64,000 bases of DNA from Pukyongia sp963768085 (GTDB taxonomy: Bacteria; Bacteroidota; Bacteroidia; Flavobacteriales; Flavobacteriaceae). Position numbers and translations under genes: made by a program. Positions 61,559 to 64,000 of this stretch are shown one piece after another. The notes beneath the pieces are model-generated. The model saw only the letters and a program-made list of their open reading frames with translations, was not told where the DNA came from and did not search any database. The stretch is taken from positions 310,001-374,000 of the forward strand of contig CAVYGO010000005.1 of the NCBI GenBank assembly GCA_963768085.1. The letters are read 5' to 3'. Position 1 is the first letter of the stretch. Each line of letters begins with the position of its first letter.

Positions 61559-61915
61559 ATCCTCACTTCATTCCATAAAAAAAGCGAGCTTCCAACAAAA
61601 CTCCACCTATCGGATTCCCTTCGGGCATCCTCAATGGCTCCGTTTTGAAAGCCGAAAAAAGAAATCCTCACTTCATTCCATAAAAGAAAGCGAGCTTCCA
61701 ACAAAACTCCACCTATCGGATTCCCTTCGGGCATCCTCAATGGCTCCGTTTTGAAAGCCGAAAAAAGAAATCCTCACTTCACTCCATAAAAGAAAGCGAG
61801 CTTCCAACAAAACTTCTCCTTTCGGATTCCCTTCGGGCATCCTCAATGGCTCCGTTTTGAAAGCCGAAAAAAGAAATCCTCACTTCATTCCATAAAAAAA
61901 GCGAGCTTCCTTTTA
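61559..61915 (-). repeat. Tandem 105-106 bp repeat, about 3.4 copies, downstream of tRNA-Arg
   Basis: Copies begin at 61559, 61664, 61770 and 61876 with the word ATCCTCACTTCA. Copies 1 and 2 differ by one inserted base and copy 3 by a few substitutions (ACTTCTCCTTTCGG for ACTCCACCTATCGG). The fourth is cut short where it meets the tRNA terminator. The first unit is 105 bp and the others 106, so reading frames shift between units. The frames on the minus strand across this region are therefore not credible genes. Confidence 0.9.
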
Positions 61916-61927
61916 TGGAAACTCGCT
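61894..61927 (-). terminator. Terminator of tRNA-Arg
   Basis: On the minus strand AGCGAG (61927-61922) pairs with CTCGCT (61905-61900), with an inner TTCC/GGAA pair, and is followed by seven T. The 3' half of this hairpin is the part copied in every 106-bp repeat. Confidence 0.8.
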
Positions 61928-61955
61928 CGTTTTCTCCTGTTTTTCGGCTTATTCG

Positions 61956-62029
61956 CGACCCCGGGAGGATTCGAACCCCCAACCCTCAGAGCCGAAATCT
62001 GATATTCTATCCAGTTGAACTACGGGGCC
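61956..62029 (-). tRNA. tRNA-Arg (anticodon TCG)
   Basis: A 74-base cloverleaf on the minus strand. Acceptor GGCCCCG pairs with CGGGGTC with one G-T pair; the anticodon stem TCAGA/TCTGA encloses TTTCGGC, so the anticodon is TCG, reading CGN arginine codons. The T-arm GGGGGTTCGAATCCTCC is canonical. The CCA end is not encoded. yqeY ends 8 bases upstream of its 5' end. Confidence 0.95.
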
Positions 62030-62037
62030 AGTAATAA

Positions 62038-62487
62038 TTATGTTAACCTGGCCTTGACAATCGTCGATATCGTCTTTCCATCAGCCTGACCAGCCAATGC
62101 CTGATTCGCCATTCCCATAACCTTTCCCATATCCTTCATGGAACTGGCGCCGGTTTTAGCAATGATTTCATCTACGATCTTAGCCACTTCTTCCTCAGTC
62201 AGCTGTTCCGGAAGAAATTGTTCTATAATGTTAGCCTCTGCAATTTCAGGACCAGCAAGATCTTCTCTACCCTGATCGGTATAGATGGCCGCACTATCCT
62301 TTCGTTGTTTGACTAACTTCTGTAATAATTTAATCTCTTCATCTTCACTGAGCATTTCTTTTGCTCCTTCCTGAGTTTGGGCTAATAATATTGCCGATTT
62401 TACTGCCCTTAAGGACTGTAAAGCCAATGAATCCTTCTCTTTCATCGCGATTTTCATCGCATCCATAATCTTTTGTTGTAAACTCAT
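62038..62487 (-). CDS. GatB/YqeY domain protein
   Basis: A 149-residue protein of the YqeY family, related to the tRNA-binding tail of GatB; the role is probably tRNA-linked but not established. Family features: LQQKIMDAMKIAMKEKDSLALQSLRAVKSAI, EIKLLQKLVKQRKDSAAIYTDQGREDLAGPEIAEANIIEQFLPEQLTEEEV, and the C-terminal GKVMGMANQALAGQADGKTISTIVKARL. It lies between ftsZ and tRNA-Arg on the same strand, with a hairpin separating it from ftsZ. Confidence 0.93.
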   Translation of the reverse strand: MSLQQKIMDAMKIAMKEKDSLALQSLRAVKSAILLAQTQEGAKEMLSEDEEIKLLQKLVKQRKDSAAIYTDQGREDLAGPEIAEANIIEQFLPEQLTEEEVAKIVDEIIAKTGASSMKDMGKVMGMANQALAGQADGKTISTIVKARLT

Positions 62488-62545
62488 TTTTAACGCTTAA
62501 ATCAGACCGCGAAGATACATAATTATTAACATCCTGAAAAGAAAA

Positions 62546-62577
62546 GACCTGTATGCATTTTGAAATGTATACAGGTC
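62546..62577 (-). terminator. Terminator after ftsZ
   Basis: GACCTGTAT and ATACAGGTC, extended by CATTT/AAATG, form a long stem around 62561. The minus-strand downstream side reads TTTTCTTTT. It separates ftsZ from the YqeY gene. Confidence 0.7.
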
Positions 62578-62603
62578 ATTCTGCAACGATTTAATTTAAA
62601 CAG

Positions 62604-64000
62604 TTAATCTACATTATCATGAAGGAATGAATTATTTGAACGTAACTCAATGTCATCATCATCGGTATTCACCGAAGTTCTTGAAATGTTAGTATCTTCC
62701 GAATTCTCTGTTTCATCCAGATCGATACCAGCGCGTTTATAAGCCGGTTGCTTCTCAATATCATCGATCTTGGAAGTACTGTTTCTGAATTTATAATTGA
62801 ATTCCTTCATCATCTTCTTACGCTCTTCCGTTCTATCCTTCAAAAGTTTCGAAATCGGAGTGTTTAAAGGATCGGCCGGCTCATTTTTATCGGTTTCGTC
62901 AGATTCAGGACTTTCCACGGTTTTTGTTGAAAAAGCAACTTCTTCGTCAACTTCCTCATTATCATCCGGTTTGGCCTCATTCAGCATGGTCTCCATTTCC
63001 TGGTAATCATCCAGGCTATAGCGTTTTACACCTTCTTCAGTAATCTCGGTCACAGGCACAACCTCAATAGCATCTTTTACTTCAATTTCCTCAATACTGG
63101 AGGCAGCCACCTCAACTTCAAGCTCCTTCTTTTCGGGAATCTCTGAAGATTCTTCACCGGCAAAGGCAGGCAGATCGAACATTAGCATCTGATCCTCTTG
63201 TTCACTAAGTGGTACTTCTACCGCTTTTTCCTCGGACGAAACTATTGTTTCTTCTTGTTGCTCAACGATCACAAAATCATTTACATCAATTTCGTTAATG
63301 ATCACCTGTTCAAATTCCATCAAATGATGAATATCGATCTCGTGGTATACTACATCCATGTTCTTGATCAACTCTGATGTTTCTATATATCCCTCAAATG
63401 GTAATTCATCGGTCACGGTTTTCTCAGCTTCAGGGCGTTTTACAATCACTTCTTCCTCTTCCTCTTCCTCTTCGAAAAGGGTATGACGTATAACTTGAGC
63501 TTCCCCTACTTTGTTTTTTATTACGGTTTCTGATACGGGAATTTCCACCGGAGTGGCTGTAGGTTCTGGAGTCAATACCTGTTCTGCTTTTTGTTCTTCC
63601 TCCAGCGTATGGATTATTTTCTTGGTCTCGGTATTTACTATTTCATCCTGTTGTTCTGCATTGAAACCTGTTGCAATTACGGTAATTGCAATGGCTCCGT
63701 CTAATGTTTCATCTTCACCTACACCCATAATAATATTTGCACTGTTGCCTGCTTCATCCTGAATGTGATCACTTATTTCACCGATCTCATCAATAGTGAT
63801 CTCTTCACCTCCGGAAACAATAAGCAATAGCACATTCTTAGCGCCTTTGATCTTATTATCATTTAAAAGTGGTGAATCCAAAGCCTTGGTAATAGCTTCA
63901 CCGGCTCTGTAGGCTCCCGTAGCGCTGGCGCTTCCCATTATTGCTGTCCCGCTATTGGCCAGCACGGTTTTCGCATCACGTAAGTCAATATTCTGCGTAT
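62604..64000 (-). CDS. ftsZ: Cell division protein FtsZ (partial, N-terminus off the right edge)
   Basis: FtsZ is the tubulin-like GTPase of the division ring. The frame stays open to the right edge (residues NIDLRDAKTVLANSGTAIMGSA come first), so the GTP-binding N-terminal half lies outside. Visible: the end of the core (ATGAYRAGEAITKAL, SPLLNDNKIKGAKNVLLLIVSGGEEITIDEI, ANIIMGVGEDETLDGAIAITVIATGF). A very long acidic linker of roughly 270 residues with a run of eight glutamates follows. The C-terminal peptide is DDIEKQPAYKRAGI, followed by about 40 more acidic and polar residues. Confidence 0.95.
   Translation of the reverse strand, partial: TQNIDLRDAKTVLANSGTAIMGSASATGAYRAGEAITKALDSPLLNDNKIKGAKNVLLLIVSGGEEITIDEIGEISDHIQDEAGNSANIIMGVGEDETLDGAIAITVIATGFNAEQQDEIVNTETKKIIHTLEEEQKAEQVLTPEPTATPVEIPVSETVIKNKVGEAQVIRHTLFEEEEEEEEVIVKRPEAEKTVTDELPFEGYIETSELIKNMDVVYHEIDIHHLMEFEQVIINEIDVNDFVIVEQQEETIVSSEEKAVEVPLSEQEDQMLMFDLPAFAGEESSEIPEKKELEVEVAASSIEEIEVKDAIEVVPVTEITEEGVKRYSLDDYQEMETMLNEAKPDDNEEVDEEVAFSTKTVESPESDETDKNEPADPLNTPISKLLKDRTEERKKMMKEFNYKFRNSTSKIDDIEKQPAYKRAGIDLDETENSEDTNISRTSVNTDDDDIELRSNNSFLHDNVD

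Noticed and set aside
61559..61927. CRISPR array
   Set aside because: The repeats are over 100 bp, directly abutting, without unique spacers, and no cas genes are near.
61549..61982. Two minus-strand reading frames with protein-like sequence across the repeats
   Set aside because: They are produced by the 105-106 bp tandem repeat, whose length is not constant in frame, and one runs into tRNA-Arg and its terminator.

Overview
This is a 64 kb chromosomal window from a member of the Bacteroidota, most likely a marine Flavobacteriaceae. The evidence is: a six-gene Na+-translocating NADH:quinone reductase operon; a fused CcoN-CcoO cbb3 oxidase with a mono-heme CcoP; type IX secretion parts (a plug protein and PorT) plus a cargo with a C-terminal sorting tail; a lipoprotein TamL; a short primary sigma factor; and many promoters of the flavobacterial type (TTG, about 20 bp, TANNTTTG). 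Almost everything is core chromosome. There is no phage, insertion sequence, CRISPR array or plasmid gene.

Layout. 1-5941 (minus): nqrABCDEF, with nqrF cut by the left edge. 6-10 kb: T9SS plug, a DUF3667 membrane protein, ApaG and an NRDE protein. 10-18.8 kb: pruA, rsmG, a fatty acid desaturase, an aminotransferase, purT and trkAH. 19-24 kb: ubiE-porT, an rRNA-type methyltransferase, tamL. 23.8-30.5 kb: fbaA-accD, two tandem paralogous lipoproteins, rpsO and pnp. 30.8-37.6 kb: a hybrid histidine kinase, a small envelope locus with an HTH regulator, rpoD and two BLUF photoreceptors. 37.6-43.4 kb: rpe, a candidate small RNA, a membrane AraC-type regulator with a secreted beta-propeller, a YpdA-type reductase and an MtfA-like peptidase. 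43.5-53.8 kb: hemN and the complete cco operon (ccoI-S-NO-Q-P-G-H, a SafE-like protein and an unlisted 44-residue membrane protein). 53.9-61.5 kb: an HMA protein, a repeat-built coiled-coil protein, a UbiB/AarF kinase with a small partner, a CBS protein, a MlaEFD lipid transporter and a SYLF protein. 61.5-64 kb: a 106-bp tandem repeat, tRNA-Arg(TCG), a YqeY protein and ftsZ (cut by the right edge).

The most interesting signal is regulatory. A CRP/FNR-type half-site pair (TGA-N6-TCA) occurs in five intergenic regions between 43.4 and 60.8 kb. In each case its centre lies exactly 36.5 bp from the end of a -7-like element. Seven promoter directions fit: hemN, ccoI, the HMA gene, the coiled-coil gene, the UbiB-partner operon, the CBS gene and mlaE. 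This suggests one class-II activator controls a low-oxygen (or related) regulon covering the oxidase, anaerobic haem synthesis, copper handling, a quinone-type kinase, lipid transport and several uncharacterised proteins. The regulator itself is not in the window.
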